Origin: Agrococcus baldri
GTDB lineage: Bacteria; Actinomycetota; Actinomycetes; Actinomycetales; Microbacteriaceae
Direction of reading: 5' to 3'
DNA: 64,000 nucleotides
NCBI GenBank assembly: GCA_007988785.1
Contig: BJUU01000014.1
Span: forward strand, 1 to 64,000
Positions 24,241 to 34,245 of the stretch are shown here, piece by piece. Below the pieces are notes generated by a model. The model was given only the letters and a program-made list of their open reading frames with translations, was not told where the DNA came from and ran no database searches. Both the position numbers and the translations under genes were made by a program. Positions within the stretch are counted from its first letter, which is position 1. Every line of letters begins with the position of its first letter.

Positions 24241-25328
24241 TGCTCGTGCTGCTGGCATCTGCGGGCATCGCCCTGCTCGTCTCCCTGTTCGCGACCCCGC
24301 TGTTCATCCGCGGCTTCTCGCGGATCGGCTGGGGGCAGTTCATCCGCGACGACGGCCCGCAGTCGCACCACGTGAAGCGCGGCACCCCCACCATGGGCGG
24401 CCTCATCTTCATCGTCGCGACGCTGCTGGGCTACTTCGGCGGCAAGCTGCTGGGGCAGGACGCCCCGACGCTGCCGGCGATGCTCATCCTGCTGCTCATG
24501 GTCGGGATGGGCGCGGTGGGCTTCGTCGACGACTTCCTGAAGATCTCGAACCAGCGCTCGCTCGGCCTGGGCGGCTGGGCGAAGGTCGCGGGCCAGGTCG
24601 TCGTCTCGGTGCTGTTCGGCGTGCTCGCCATCACCCTGCCCTTCGGCGACTCGGGCCGCACGATCGTCGACCCGGTCATCTCGGCCGTGCGCGACATCCC
24701 GTGGCTCGACTTCACCGCCTGGGGCGCGATCGGCGGCATCGTCTTCGTGCTGTGGATCCTGCTCATGAACGTCTCGGCCTCGAACGCCGTCAACGTCACC
24801 GACGGACTCGACGGCCTCGCGACCGGCGCCGTGCTCATCTCGATGATCGGCTTCGCGTTCATCGCCTTCTGGCAGTTCAACCAGTCGTGCTTCGTCGACG
24901 AGCCGAGCGCCGGCTGCTACGACGTGCTGCTGCCGCTCGACGTCGCGACGCTCGCCGCGACGGTCGTCGGCGCCCTGATCGGCTTCCTCTGGTGGAACAC
25001 CAGCCCGGCGCAGATCTTCATGGGCGACGTCGGCTCGCTCGCCCTCGGCGGCGCGCTCGCCGGCTTCGCGATCATGACCGACACGCACCTGCTGCTCATC
25101 CTGATGGCGGGCCTGCCGATCATCGTCACCGGCTCGGTCATCCTGCAGCGCGCCTACTTCAAGGTCACGGGCGGCAAGCGCATCTTCCTGATGAGCCCGC
25201 TGCACCACCACTTCGAGCTCAAGGGCTGGGCAGAGGTCACGATCGTCGTGCGCTTCTGGATCCTCGCCGGCCTGTTCGTCGCGAGCGGCATCGGCCTGTT
25301 CTACTTCGAGTGGGCCGTGCAGAACTGA
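24240..25328 (+). CDS. mraY: Phospho-N-acetylmuramoyl-pentapeptide-transferase MraY
   Basis: A 362-residue polytopic membrane enzyme with about ten helices. It moves phospho-MurNAc-pentapeptide from UDP onto undecaprenyl phosphate to form lipid I. Family motifs visible are HHVKRGTPTMGGL (about residues 42-54), MGAVGFVDDFLK with the Asp pair, NAVNVTDGLDGLATG and IFMGDVGSLALGG. The end has the typical MSPLHHHFELKGW. The gene is nested in the cluster with one-base overlaps at both ends. All catalytic aspartates that I can identify are intact. Confidence 0.97.
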   Translation: MLVLLASAGIALLVSLFATPLFIRGFSRIGWGQFIRDDGPQSHHVKRGTPTMGGLIFIVATLLGYFGGKLLGQDAPTLPAMLILLLMVGMGAVGFVDDFLKISNQRSLGLGGWAKVAGQVVVSVLFGVLAITLPFGDSGRTIVDPVISAVRDIPWLDFTAWGAIGGIVFVLWILLMNVSASNAVNVTDGLDGLATGAVLISMIGFAFIAFWQFNQSCFVDEPSAGCYDVLLPLDVATLAATVVGALIGFLWWNTSPAQIFMGDVGSLALGGALAGFAIMTDTHLLLILMAGLPIIVTGSVILQRAYFKVTGGKRIFLMSPLHHHFELKGWAEVTIVVRFWILAGLFVASGIGLFYFEWAVQN

Positions 25329-26839
25329 TGCGCAGCCTCGACGAGCTCGTCTCCTGGCACGCCGACTGGTCCGGCCTGCGCGTGGCCGTGCTGGGCCTGG
25401 GCGTGACGGGCTTCGCGGCCACCGACACGCTCGCCGAGCTCGGCGCATCCGTCACCGTCGTCGCGGAGCGCGTCGACGACGAGCGCCGCACGATCCTCGG
25501 CGTGCTGGGCGTGCCCATCGTCGAGGCGGGCCGGGACGAGCTGCCCGAGGCGGTCGCCGATGCCGAGCTCGTCATCGCCTCGCCGGGCCTGCGCCCCGAT
25601 CACCCGTGGCTGCTCGCGGCGAGCGAGCGCGGCATCGCGATCTGGGGCGACATCGAGCTCGCGTGGCGGGTGCGCGACAAGGTCGAGGCGGCCGAGTGGA
25701 TGCTCGTCACCGGCACGAACGGCAAGACCACCACGACGCAGCTGGCCGCGCACATGCTGCGCGAGGCCGGCCTGCGCGTCGCGCCGGTCGGCAACATCGG
25801 CACGCCCGTGCTCGACGCCGTGCGCGACCCGGCGGGCTTCGACGTGCTCGTGGTCGAGCTCTCGAGCTTCCAGCTGCACGCGCTGCCGGTCGACGGCCCG
25901 GGCGCCCTGTGGCCGCACTCCGCCGCGGTGCTCAACATCGACGACGACCACATCGACTGGCACGGCTCGGCGGATGCGTACAGGGCGGCCAAGGCGAAGG
26001 CGTACGGCAACGCCCGGGTCGCCGCCGTCTACAACGTCGACGACCCGGTCACGATGCGCATGGTCGAGGAGGCCGAGGTGGTCGAGGGCTGCCGCGCCAT
26101 CGGCTTCTCGCTCGGCATCCCCGGCCCCAGCGACCTGGGGCTCGTCGAGGACGTGCTCGTCGACCGCGCCTTCCTCGAGGCACGGCAGGCGCAGGCGCTC
26201 GAGCTCGCGAGCCTCGCCGATCTCGAGCCCGCCGGCCTGCGCTCGCCCCACATGACGCGCAACGTGCTGGCCGCGGCGGCGCTCGCGCGCGGCTTCGGCG
26301 CCGAGCCAGCGCACGTGCGGGACGCCATCCGCTCCTTCCGCCTCGACCGCCATCGCACCGAGCTCGTCGCCGAGCTCGGCGGCGTGCGCTTCGTCGACGA
26401 CTCGAAGGCCACCAACCCGCACGCGGCAGAGGGCAGCCTGAGCGCCTTCGACCGGGTCGTGTGGATCGTCGGCGGGCTCTTCAAGGGCGCCGACGTCGCG
26501 CCGCTCGTCGAGCGGCACGCGAAGCGCATCGTCGCCGCGGTCGCGATCGGGGTGGATCGGGCGCCCGTGCGCGAGGCGTTCGCGCGACACGCGCCCGGCA
26601 TCCCGCTCGTCGAGGTCGACACGGCAGACACTGTCTCCGTGATGCGGCTGGCCGTCGAGGCGGCCGCGGAGCACGCCGCGCCCGGCGTGACGGTCCTGCT
26701 GGCGCCGGCGGCGGCATCCATGGACCAGTTCGAGGACTACGCGGAGCGCGGCGACCGATTCGCCGAGGCCGTGCGGGCGAGGCAATCGCAGGAGGGGGGA
26801 GCCGATGGCGACGACAGCAGCTCCCTTCGGCGGGACTGA
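25328..26839 (+). CDS. murD: UDP-N-acetylmuramoylalanine-D-glutamate ligase MurD
   Basis: A 503-residue MurD, adding D-glutamate to UDP-MurNAc-L-Ala. The N-terminal Rossmann domain begins VAVLGLGVTGFA (about residues 18-29). The P-loop is VTGTNGKTTTTQLA (about 129-142), then VVELSSFQLH and NIDDDHIDWHGS. The C-terminal domain has FVDDSKATNPHAA near 357. The final part overlaps the start of ftsW by 35 bases in a different frame, a longer overlap than elsewhere in the cluster. The start shares a base with the mraY stop. Confidence 0.96.
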   Translation: MRSLDELVSWHADWSGLRVAVLGLGVTGFAATDTLAELGASVTVVAERVDDERRTILGVLGVPIVEAGRDELPEAVADAELVIASPGLRPDHPWLLAASERGIAIWGDIELAWRVRDKVEAAEWMLVTGTNGKTTTTQLAAHMLREAGLRVAPVGNIGTPVLDAVRDPAGFDVLVVELSSFQLHALPVDGPGALWPHSAAVLNIDDDHIDWHGSADAYRAAKAKAYGNARVAAVYNVDDPVTMRMVEEAEVVEGCRAIGFSLGIPGPSDLGLVEDVLVDRAFLEARQAQALELASLADLEPAGLRSPHMTRNVLAAAALARGFGAEPAHVRDAIRSFRLDRHRTELVAELGGVRFVDDSKATNPHAAEGSLSAFDRVVWIVGGLFKGADVAPLVERHAKRIVAAVAIGVDRAPVREAFARHAPGIPLVEVDTADTVSVMRLAVEAAAEHAAPGVTVLLAPAAASMDQFEDYAERGDRFAEAVRARQSQEGGADGDDSSSLRRD

Positions 26840-28067
26840 GGCCGGTCGCGTCGAGCGGATGGGCAGGCGCGCGCTCGTGCGCGTGCGATCGATCTTCGGC
26901 GCGCCCACGCTCAACGCCGCGCTGCTCACCGGCACCACGATGTTCCTGGTCGTGTTCGGCCTCATCATGGTGCTCTCGTCCTCCTCGGTCGAGAGCTATG
27001 TCGCGAACGACTCGTTCTTCACCGACTTCGTCAAGCAGGCGGCGTTCGCCTCGATCGGCGTCGTGCTCATGCTCGTCGCGGCTCGGCTGCCGGCAGGCAC
27101 GTGGCAGCGCATCGCGTGGATCGCCATCCTGCTCGGCATCGCGCTGCAGGTGCTCGTGTTCACGCCGCTGGGCTTCGGCGCGAACGGCAATCGCAACTGG
27201 ATCGGCATCGGCGGCTTCTCGCTGCAGCCGAGCGAGTTCGTCAAGGTCGCGCTGTGCGTGTGGCTCGCGATGATCATGACCCGCAAGCAGAAGCGCATCG
27301 GCAGCTTCTGGCAGGCCTGGATCCCCGCGGCGCCCGTCGCCGGCCTCTCGATCGGCCTCGTGCTGCTGGGCAGCGACCTCGGCACCGTCGTCATCATGGT
27401 GGGGCTCTCGTTCGGTGCGCTGTGGTTCGCGGGCGTCAAGTGGTGGCACCTGCTGCTGCCCGTGGCGGGGCTCGCCGTGCTGGCCGTGCCGGTCGTGCTC
27501 TCCAGCGCCTCGCGCGTGCGCCGCATCACCGCCTTCCTGCAGGGCTGCACCGACGCCGACTACTACTCCGGCTGCTGGCAGCAGCTGCACGGCACCTGGG
27601 CGCTCTCCGCCGGCGGCCTCTTCGGCGTCGGCCTCGGCAACTCGCGCGCCAAGTGGTCGTGGCTGCCGGAGGCCGACAACGACTACATCTTCGCCATCAT
27701 CGGCGAGGAGCTCGGGCTGCTCGGCGCCGTCGTCGTGCTCGCGCTGTTCGCGCTGCTCGCGTGGACGATGCTGCGCATCGTGCGGCAGGCGAGGACGCAG
27801 ATGACGCGCGTCGTCACGGGCGCCGCGATGGTGTGGCTCGTCGGGCAGGCGCTCGTCAACATCGGCGTCGTGCTCGGCCTGCTGCCGGTGCTCGGCGTGC
27901 CGCTGCCGTTCATCTCCTCCGGCGGATCGCAGCTCATCGCCGCGCTGCTCATCGTCGGCATCGTGCTCTCGCTCGAGCGCGTCGACAACCCCAAGGCGCG
28001 CGGCGAGCTGCCGGACGCCCCGCCCCCCGCCCGCGAGCGGCCCCTCGCCGCATCCGTGAGGGGCTGA
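26805..28067 (+). CDS. ftsW: Septal peptidoglycan glycosyltransferase FtsW
   Basis: A 420-residue SEDS protein with about ten membrane helices, the polymerase that works with FtsI at the septum. A basic cytoplasmic N-terminus of about 40 residues precedes the first helix ([21 protein letters not shown]). Family blocks include [20 protein letters not shown] (about 129-148), [12 protein letters not shown] (near 297) and [15 protein letters not shown] near the end. The ATG lies inside murD, with a GGAGGGGGGAG ribosome site upstream. Three bases separate its stop from murG. Confidence 0.95.
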   Translation: MATTAAPFGGTEAGRVERMGRRALVRVRSIFGAPTLNAALLTGTTMFLVVFGLIMVLSSSSVESYVANDSFFTDFVKQAAFASIGVVLMLVAARLPAGTWQRIAWIAILLGIALQVLVFTPLGFGANGNRNWIGIGGFSLQPSEFVKVALCVWLAMIMTRKQKRIGSFWQAWIPAAPVAGLSIGLVLLGSDLGTVVIMVGLSFGALWFAGVKWWHLLLPVAGLAVLAVPVVLSSASRVRRITAFLQGCTDADYYSGCWQQLHGTWALSAGGLFGVGLGNSRAKWSWLPEADNDYIFAIIGEELGLLGAVVVLALFALLAWTMLRIVRQARTQMTRVVTGAAMVWLVGQALVNIGVVLGLLPVLGVPLPFISSGGSQLIAALLIVGIVLSLERVDNPKARGELPDAPPPARERPLAASVRG

Positions 28068-28070
28068 GCC

Positions 28071-29153
28071 ATGCGCGTCCTGCTCGCCGGCGGTGGCACC
28101 GCCGGGCACGTCAACCCGCTGCTCGCGACCGCGCAGCGGCTGCGCGAGCTGCACCCCGATGCCGAGCTCATCGTGCTCGGCACGGCGGAGGGCCTCGAGC
28201 GCGAGCTCGTGCCGCGCGCGGGCCTCGAGCTCGTCACGATCGAGAAGCTGCCCTTCCCGCGCCGGCCGGATGCCGCCGCGCTGCGGTTCCCAGGCGGCTG
28301 GCGCAGGGCCGTGCGCGAGGTGCGGGCGCTGATCCGCGAGCGCAGCATCGACGTCGTCGTCGGCTTCGGCGGCTACGCATCCGCCCCCGCCTACCGGGCC
28401 GCGCACCTCGAGCGCGTGCCGATCGTCATCCACGAGGCGAACGCGAAGCCCGGCATGGCCAACCGCCTCGGCGCCCGCTGGACGAGCTTCGTCGGCCTCT
28501 CGTACCGCGCCACCACGATGCGGGGCGAGCTCGTCGGCATGCCCCTGCGCCCCGAGATCACGGGCCTCGACCGCGCCGACCTGCGCGACGAGGCGCTGGC
28601 AGAGCTCGGCCTCGACCCCGAGCGGCAGACGCTGCTGGTCACCGGCGGCTCGCAGGGGGCGCGCTCGATCAACCGCACGATCGTCGCGAGCGCCGAGGAG
28701 ATCGTCGCGGCCGGCTGGCAGATCCTGCACCTCTCGGGCGGCAGGCAGACCGACTTCGAGCCCGCGCAGACCGAGCACTACGTCGCGATCGAGTACCTCG
28801 ACCGCATGCACCTCGCGCTCGCCGCCGCCGACCTGGTCGTCTGCCGCGCCGGGAGCCTCACGGTGTCGGAGCTCATGGCCGTCGGCCTGCCTGCGGTGTA
28901 CGTGCCGCTGCCCTACGGCAACGGCGAGCAGGGCATGAACGCCGCCGACCAGGTCGCCGCCGGGGGAGCGCTGCTGGTCGACGACGCGAGGTTCACGGCA
29001 GAATGGGTGCGCACGCGACTCGTGCCGCTGCTGCGGGACGCCGATCGGCTCGCCGAGATGGCCAGCGCCAGCGCGGGAGCGGGGGCGAGCGACGGCGACG
29101 ACCGCATGTGCGAGCTCATCGAGCGGGCCGTGGCCACGAGGAGGCAGTCGTGA
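28071..29153 (+). CDS. murG: UDP-GlcNAc transferase MurG (lipid II synthase)
   Basis: A 360-residue GT28 glycosyltransferase that adds GlcNAc to lipid I, making lipid II on the inner face of the membrane. The N-terminal glycine loop [15 protein letters not shown] is at residues 4-18. [13 protein letters not shown] and [14 protein letters not shown] follow. The C-terminal donor domain has [14 protein letters not shown] (about 190-203), [24 protein letters not shown] and [12 protein letters not shown]. The stop overlaps the murC GTG by four bases. Confidence 0.96.
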   Translation: MRVLLAGGGTAGHVNPLLATAQRLRELHPDAELIVLGTAEGLERELVPRAGLELVTIEKLPFPRRPDAAALRFPGGWRRAVREVRALIRERSIDVVVGFGGYASAPAYRAAHLERVPIVIHEANAKPGMANRLGARWTSFVGLSYRATTMRGELVGMPLRPEITGLDRADLRDEALAELGLDPERQTLLVTGGSQGARSINRTIVASAEEIVAAGWQILHLSGGRQTDFEPAQTEHYVAIEYLDRMHLALAAADLVVCRAGSLTVSELMAVGLPAVYVPLPYGNGEQGMNAADQVAAGGALLVDDARFTAEWVRTRLVPLLRDADRLAEMASASAGAGASDGDDRMCELIERAVATRRQS

Positions 29154-30565
29154 TCGAACCGGACTTCACCCAGGAGATCCCCGGGGCCATCGAGCGGGTC
29201 CACTTCATCGGCATCGGCGGATCCGGCATGTCCGGCATCGCCCACATGATGCTCGATGCCGGCCTCGCCGTCTCGGGCTCCGACCGCTCCGGCTCCGCCA
29301 CCGTCGACCGCCTCGTGGAGCGCGGCGCGAGGGTCGCGATCGGGCACGACGCCGCCAACCTGGCGGTCGAGGGCGACGAACGGCCCGACGCGGTCGTCGT
29401 GACGAGCGCCCTGTGGCCCGACAACCCCGAGCTGCTCGCCGCGCGCGAGCACGGCATCCCGGTGCTGCACCGCTCGCAGGCGCTGCACGTGCTCGCCCGC
29501 GGCAAGCGCGTCGTCGCGGTCGGCGGCGCCCACGGCAAGACCACCACCACGGGCATGCTCGTCGTCGGCCTGCACGGCCTGGGCGTCGACACCGGCTTCG
29601 TCAACGGCGGCGTGATCGCCGGGCTCGACGCCTCGAGCGGCCACGGCACCTCCGACATGTTCGTGCTCGAGGCGGATGAGTCGGACGGCTCGTTCCTGCT
29701 CTACGACGTCGCGGTGGCGCTCATCACGAACGTCGACACCGACCACCTCGACCACTACGGCACGCCCGCGGCCTTCGACGAGGCCTTCGCCGAGTTCGCG
29801 AACCGCGCGAGCGAGGCCGTCGTCATCTCGCTCGACGACCCCGGCGCGCAGCGCGTGCGGGGCCTCATCGACCACGAGCGGGTCGTCACCTTCGGCGGGG
29901 CCGAGGGCGCCGAGGTGCGCATCCTGGAGATCCGCACGGGTGCCAGCGCGGCCTGCACGGTCGAGATCGCCGGCGAGCGCATCGAGCTCGAGGTCGGCGT
30001 GCCCGGCCGCCACAACGCCGTGAACGCCGCCGGCGCGCTCGCGACGCTCGTCGCGCTGGGCTTCGCGCCCGCCGACGCGGCACGGGCGCTCGCGGGCTTC
30101 CGCGGCACGGGCCGCCGCTTCGAGCTGCACGGCGAGCGCCGCGGGGTGCGCGTCTACGACGACTACGCGCACCACCCGGCAGAGGTCGACGCCGCGCTCA
30201 CCGCCGCGCGCACCGTCATCGGCGAGGGCCGCATCATCGCGATCCACCAGCCCCACCTGTTCACGCGCACGCGCGACATGGCGGGCGAGTTCGCCGAGGT
30301 CTACGAGCGGGTCGCCGACCACACGGTGGTGCTCGACGTGTTCGGCGCCCGCGAGGATCCGATCCCGGGCGTGACCGGCGCCCTGGTCGCCGAGCGCTTC
30401 GCCGACCAGGCCGAGGTCGACTTCCTGCCCGACTGGCAGCGCGCGGCCGAGCGCGCCGCCGAGCTCGCGGAGGAGGGCGACATCATCGTCACGCTCTCCT
30501 GCGGCGACGTGTACCGCATCATCCCGCAGGTGCTCTCGGCCCTCGAGGACGGCGACGACGCGTGA
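29150..30565 (+). CDS. murC: UDP-N-acetylmuramate-L-alanine ligase MurC
   Basis: A 471-residue MurC, which attaches L-alanine to UDP-MurNAc. The protein begins with the fold motif [19 protein letters not shown] at about residues 15-33. The P-loop is [13 protein letters not shown] (about 124-136), and further blocks are [22 protein letters not shown] and [18 protein letters not shown] 29150 is used with GAGGAG upstream, overlapping the murG stop (GTGA). In the order of the pathway it acts first, although it is encoded late in the cluster. murB is not next to it. Confidence 0.96.
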   Translation: MIEPDFTQEIPGAIERVHFIGIGGSGMSGIAHMMLDAGLAVSGSDRSGSATVDRLVERGARVAIGHDAANLAVEGDERPDAVVVTSALWPDNPELLAAREHGIPVLHRSQALHVLARGKRVVAVGGAHGKTTTTGMLVVGLHGLGVDTGFVNGGVIAGLDASSGHGTSDMFVLEADESDGSFLLYDVAVALITNVDTDHLDHYGTPAAFDEAFAEFANRASEAVVISLDDPGAQRVRGLIDHERVVTFGGAEGAEVRILEIRTGASAACTVEIAGERIELEVGVPGRHNAVNAAGALATLVALGFAPADAARALAGFRGTGRRFELHGERRGVRVYDDYAHHPAEVDAALTAARTVIGEGRIIAIHQPHLFTRTRDMAGEFAEVYERVADHTVVLDVFGAREDPIPGVTGALVAERFADQAEVDFLPDWQRAAERAAELAEEGDIIVTLSCGDVYRIIPQVLSALEDGDDA

Positions 30566-31713
30566 GGCGTCCCGACGGGTTCGAGCGACCGCTCGAGACG
30601 CCGGCGGAGGCCGACGCCGAGCAGCAGGGCAGGAGCGTCGCCGCCGAGGCGCGCGAGGTCATCCGGCTCGACGCGCTGCGCCGGCGGCGCGAGGAGGCGC
30701 AGCGCTCGGCTCCGGCCCCCGAGGGAGCGGAGCCGCGCCGCTGGGCGCTGAGCGCCTACGCCGATCTCGACGACGAGCCGGAGGCGGCCGAGCCGTCCCT
30801 GCCGGCGGAGCCCGGCGCGGAGCCCGACGCCGAGGGCCCCCGCCCGTCCCGGCGCGGATCCAACGCCCAGCGCGTCGACCGCGCCTGGCGCTCCGCGCAG
30901 CGCGAGCAGCGCAGGCTCGACCGCGCCGAGGCGGCCGACACCCGGCGCGAGGCGAAGGCGGCCAGGCGCGCCCGCACGCGGGCCGAGCGCGCGGAGGTGC
31001 GCCGCTTCACCGCCGCGCGCCGCAGGCAGCTGCGGCTCGCCCTCATGACGGCCGGCGGCCTGGCGCTCGCGCTGCTGCTGCTGGTCGGGCTCGTCTGGTC
31101 GCCGCTGATGGCGGTGCGCGAGGTGCGCGTCGAGGGCACCGATCGCCTCGACGCGGCCGTCGTGCAGGAGGCGCTCGCCGACCAGGTGGGGGAGCCGATC
31201 GCGACCGTCACCGAGGCAGGCGTCGCCGAGCGGCTGCAGGCGATCCCGCAGATCGAGTCGTTCCAGCTCGACGTCGTGCCGCCCTCCACCGTGATCGTGC
31301 GGCTCGTCGAGCGACGGCCGGTCGCGATCATCGAGACGGATGGGTCGGCATCCGTCATCGACGCCGCGGGCGTCGTGCTCGGGCAGGTCGACGACACGAC
31401 GGCCTCGCTGCCGAGGCTCGACGGCGTCGAGCTCGGCACCGAGCAGTTCGAGGCCGTCGCGACGGTGCTCGTCTCGGTGCCGACCGAGGTGCTCGAGGCG
31501 ACCGACACGATCGCCGCGTCGACGCCCTCCGACATCCGCCTCAGCCTCGCGAGCGGTCAGACCGTGCAGTGGGGCGGCGCGGAGCAGAGCCCGCTCAAGG
31601 CCGACGTGGTCGCCGCGCTCATGGCGACGCAGGATCCCGCGGCCGCCGCCGTGCTCGACGTGCGCGCGCCGGAGCACCCCGTGGTGCGCGGCGCCGAGAC
31701 GCCTGGAACCTGA
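30562..31713 (+). CDS. ftsQ: Cell division protein FtsQ (POTRA domain)
   Basis: A 383-residue FtsQ, scaffold of the FtsQLB complex. The cytoplasmic N-terminus is very long, about 155 residues, and full of Arg, Glu and Ala, including a basic helix-prone stretch at about 110-155. One membrane helix follows (about 157-178), then the extracytoplasmic POTRA domain ([19 protein letters not shown], about 180-245) and the FtsQ domain with [14 protein letters not shown]. The GTG overlaps the murC stop. The extra-long acidic/basic tail is unusual next to most FtsQ, though actinobacterial versions vary. A T-rich run follows the stop. Confidence 0.9.
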   Translation: MRRPDGFERPLETPAEADAEQQGRSVAAEAREVIRLDALRRRREEAQRSAPAPEGAEPRRWALSAYADLDDEPEAAEPSLPAEPGAEPDAEGPRPSRRGSNAQRVDRAWRSAQREQRRLDRAEAADTRREAKAARRARTRAERAEVRRFTAARRRQLRLALMTAGGLALALLLLVGLVWSPLMAVREVRVEGTDRLDAAVVQEALADQVGEPIATVTEAGVAERLQAIPQIESFQLDVVPPSTVIVRLVERRPVAIIETDGSASVIDAAGVVLGQVDDTTASLPRLDGVELGTEQFEAVATVLVSVPTEVLEATDTIAASTPSDIRLSLASGQTVQWGGAEQSPLKADVVAALMATQDPAAAAVLDVRAPEHPVVRGAETPGT

Positions 31714-31718
31714 CGAAT

Positions 31719-31728
31719 CTTTTTCTTG
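31719..31728 (+). other. T-rich tract just after ftsQ
   Basis: TCTTTTTCTT stands six bases after the ftsQ stop, and such a run is very rare in this GC-rich window. A weak hairpin (GGCG, loop, CGCC at about 31690-31703) lies upstream but 15 bases away, so a true intrinsic terminator is not clear. It may partly end upstream transcription so that ftsZ depends on its own promoter. Confidence 0.3.
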
Positions 31729-31817
31729 GTCGACGTGCGCGCGACACGCCCCGGCGCTCCCACTCTCGCGAGCCCCGCGCCCGTACCGTCGGAGACGTCA
31801 GCATGAAGTGAGGAATT

Positions 31818-31844
31818 CTCTAAACTTCAACTAGAGGTTGAGAG
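31818..31844. promoter_or_regulatory. Dyad upstream of ftsZ, candidate FtsR operator
   Basis: CTCTAAACTTC (31818-31828) and GAGGTTGAGAG (31834-31844) are inverted repeats matching at 9 of 11 positions around a five-base centre. The element ends 20 bases before the ftsZ GTG. The arm GGTTGAG is shared with the dyad before the second MerR gene. MerR activators bind such dyads between -35 and -10. FtsR of the FHA-MerR locus is described in Corynebacterium as an ftsZ activator, so it is the prime candidate. Confidence 0.55.
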
Positions 31845-31864
31845 TTCGATCGAGGGGCCGGAAC

Positions 31865-33061
31865 GTGACTTCCAACAACAACTACCTCGCCGTCATCAAG
31901 GTGGTCGGCGTGGGCGGTGGCGGCGTGAACGCCGTGAACCGCATGATCGATCTCGGCCTGCGAGGGGTCGAGTTCATCGCCATCAACACCGACGCGCAGG
32001 CGCTGCTGCTCAGCGACGCCGACGTCAAGCTCGACGTGGGCCGCGAGCTCACCAAGGGGCTCGGCGCAGGTGCCGACCCCGAGGTCGGGCGGCGCGCGGC
32101 AGAGGACCACGCGGAGGAGATCGAGGAGGCGCTCTCGGGCGCCGACATGGTCTTCGTCACCGCGGGCGAGGGCGGCGGCACCGGCACCGGTGGCGCACCG
32201 GTCGTCGCGCGCATCGCGAAGAGCCTCGGGGCGCTCACCGTCGGCGTCGTGACGAAGCCGTTCTCGTTCGAGGGCAAGCGCCGCCAGGCGCAGGCCGAGA
32301 CGGGCGTCGAGGCGCTCAAGAACGAGGTCGACACGCTCATCGTGGTGCCGAACGACCGCCTGCTCGAGATCAGCGACATGGGCATCTCGATGGTCGAGGC
32401 CTTCGAGACCGCCGACCAGGTGCTGCTCGCGGGCGTGCAGGGCATCACCGACCTCATCACCACGCCCGGCCTCATCAACGTCGACTTCGCCGACGTGAAG
32501 TCGGTCATGCAGGGCGCCGGCAGCGCGCTCATGGGCATCGGCTCGTCGCGCGGCGCCGACCGCGCCATCAAGGCCGCGGAGCTCGCGGTCGCGAGCCCGC
32601 TGCTGGAGGCGAAGATCGACGGCGCGCACGGCGTGCTGCTGTCGATCCAGGCGGGCAGCAACCTGGGCATCCACGAGACCTACGACGCGGCCAAGCTCGT
32701 GCAGGAGGCCGTGCACCCGGAGGCGAACATCATCTTCGGCACCGTCATCGACGACACGCTCGGCGACGAGGTGCGCGTGACGGTGATCGCGGCGGGCTTC
32801 GACGGCGCCGGCCCGGTCGCGAAGGACGACGACTCGGTCATCCGCAGCGCCGGCCGCGAGGAGATGGGTCTGCGGGCGTCGTCGACGCCCAGCGCGCCCT
32901 CGGCCTCCGAGCCGCGCACCGCCCTCCGTCAGGAGCAGGAGCCGGCCGAGCGCCGCGCGGTGCCCGCGCCGCCGGTCGCCGATCACCTCACCGGCCCCGT
33001 CCAGCCGCTCACCCAGGTGGACGAGGAGGAGGACGAGTTCCTCCCCGACTTCCTGCGCTGA
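31865..33061 (+). CDS. ftsZ: Cell division GTPase FtsZ
   Basis: A 398-residue FtsZ, the tubulin homologue that forms the Z ring. The GTP-binding domain starts [18 protein letters not shown] (about residues 11-28); the tubulin signature [13 protein letters not shown] is near 101-113. A variable linker of about 70 residues leads to the C-terminal peptide DEFLPDFLR, the docking site for SepF and FtsW. GTG 31865 is chosen because GAGGGG lies eight bases upstream and the family N-terminus NNNYLAVIK starts there. The 151-base gap upstream carries a regulatory dyad, so ftsZ probably has its own promoter. Confidence 0.98.
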   Translation: MTSNNNYLAVIKVVGVGGGGVNAVNRMIDLGLRGVEFIAINTDAQALLLSDADVKLDVGRELTKGLGAGADPEVGRRAAEDHAEEIEEALSGADMVFVTAGEGGGTGTGGAPVVARIAKSLGALTVGVVTKPFSFEGKRRQAQAETGVEALKNEVDTLIVVPNDRLLEISDMGISMVEAFETADQVLLAGVQGITDLITTPGLINVDFADVKSVMQGAGSALMGIGSSRGADRAIKAAELAVASPLLEAKIDGAHGVLLSIQAGSNLGIHETYDAAKLVQEAVHPEANIIFGTVIDDTLGDEVRVTVIAAGFDGAGPVAKDDDSVIRSAGREEMGLRASSTPSAPSASEPRTALRQEQEPAERRAVPAPPVADHLTGPVQPLTQVDEEEDEFLPDFLR

Positions 33062-33068
33062 CACCCGC

Positions 33069-33743
33069 ATGACCGACGCCCCCGCAGCGCGCCTGGCCGC
33101 CTTCCTCGAGGAGCTCGAGGAGGTGCGCCAGGCGCGCGAGGTCTCGGTGATCGTGGTCACGAAGTTCCACCCGGCCGAGCTCGTGCGCGAGCTCGCCGCC
33201 GCCGGCCACCGCGACTTCGGCGAGAACCGGCATCCCGAGGCGCGCGACAAGGCGGAGGCGCTCGCCGAGCTCGGCCTCACCTGGCACTTCCTCGGGCAGC
33301 TCCAGCGCAAGAAGGCGCGGCAGGTCGCGCGCTACGCCGACGTGCTGCACTCGATCGACTCGCTCGAGCTCGTCGACGCCCTCGAGGGCGGCGAGCCGGG
33401 CGACGAGCGAGGCGTGCGCGATGCGCTCGTGCAGATCAACCTCACCGACGACCCGGGCCGCGGCGGCGTCGAGCCGGAGCGGCTCGAGGCGCTCGCCGAG
33501 CGCGTCGCCGCCTCCCCGGCGCTGCGGCTGCGCGGCGTGATGGCGGTCGCGCCGCTCGACGAGGAGCCCGGCAGCGCCTTCGCCCGCCTCGCGACGCACG
33601 CCGAGCTCGTGCGCCGTGTGGACGCATCCGCCACCTGGATCTCGGCGGGCATGAGCGCCGACTGGCGCGAGGCCGTCCGGCACGGCGCGACACACCTGCG
33701 AATCGGCACGGCAATCACGGGAAACCGCGCTGTCGGCGGATAG
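33069..33743 (+). CDS. yggS: YggS-family pyridoxal-phosphate-binding protein
   Basis: A 224-residue PLP homeostasis protein (YggS/PLPBP family), a single TIM-barrel domain that holds PLP without catalysing a known reaction and affects amino-acid and vitamin B6 balance. The PLP lysine is in IVVTKFHPAE near residue 27. Other family motifs are DFGENRHPEA, WHFLGQLQRKKA (usual form HFIGxLQxxK) and the closing HLRIGTAITGNR. It lies between ftsZ and sepF, as in many Gram-positive genomes. Confidence 0.92.
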   Translation: MTDAPAARLAAFLEELEEVRQAREVSVIVVTKFHPAELVRELAAAGHRDFGENRHPEARDKAEALAELGLTWHFLGQLQRKKARQVARYADVLHSIDSLELVDALEGGEPGDERGVRDALVQINLTDDPGRGGVEPERLEALAERVAASPALRLRGVMAVAPLDEEPGSAFARLATHAELVRRVDASATWISAGMSADWREAVRHGATHLRIGTAITGNRAVGG

Positions 33744-33773
33744 CGTGAACGCACGCCACGAGGAGGATCCAGC

Positions 33774-34241
33774 ATGAGCAACGCACTGAAGAAGGCGGCG
33801 ATCTACTTCGGCTTCGCCGAGGAGGATGAGCTGACCCAGGAGGTCCGCCCCGTCGAGCGGACCGAGGAGCACGAGCGTGCCCCCGAGCAGCCGCGCGAGC
33901 GCGTCGAAGAGCCGCGCAGAGCACCCGTCACCAAGATCCGCGCAAGCCAGAAGGTGAGCGACATGAGCGAGATCCTCACGGTGCACCCGCGCCAGTACAA
34001 GGACGCCAAGCCGATCGCCGAGGCGTTCCGCGACGGCACCCCCGTCATCATCAACCTGTCGCAGATGACCGACGGCGACGCGCGTCGCCTGATCGACTTC
34101 TCCGCCGGCCTCACGCAGGGCCTCGGCGGCCGCATCGAGCGCGTCACCACCAAGGTGTACCTGCTGACGCCGGAGCACATCGCGGTCTCCGGCGGCCGGG
34201 GCGTCGACGAGGACGCGGACTCGGCCGTCTTCTCGCACTGA
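33774..34241 (+). CDS. sepF: Cell division protein SepF
   Basis: A 155-residue SepF, the membrane anchor that links FtsZ to the membrane in bacteria without FtsA. The N-terminal amphipathic helix (MSNALKKAAIYFGFAEED) is the expected membrane-binding element. A charged linker of about 45 residues follows, and the C-terminal SepF domain (about 65-147) contains VHPRQYKDAKPIAEAFRDG and RLIDFSAGLTQGLGG. AGGAGGA stands just upstream of the ATG. The absence of ftsA in the cluster agrees with SepF being the main anchor. Confidence 0.95.
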   Translation: MSNALKKAAIYFGFAEEDELTQEVRPVERTEEHERAPEQPRERVEEPRRAPVTKIRASQKVSDMSEILTVHPRQYKDAKPIAEAFRDGTPVIINLSQMTDGDARRLIDFSAGLTQGLGGRIERVTTKVYLLTPEHIAVSGGRGVDEDADSAVFSH

Positions 34242-34245
34242 CCCG

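Noticed and set aside
27101-29149. A long plus-strand open frame continuous with murC across ftsW and murG.
   Set aside because: The part before GTG 29150 is Arg-rich shadow sequence. The murC N-terminus, ribosome site and overlap with murG place the true start at 29150.
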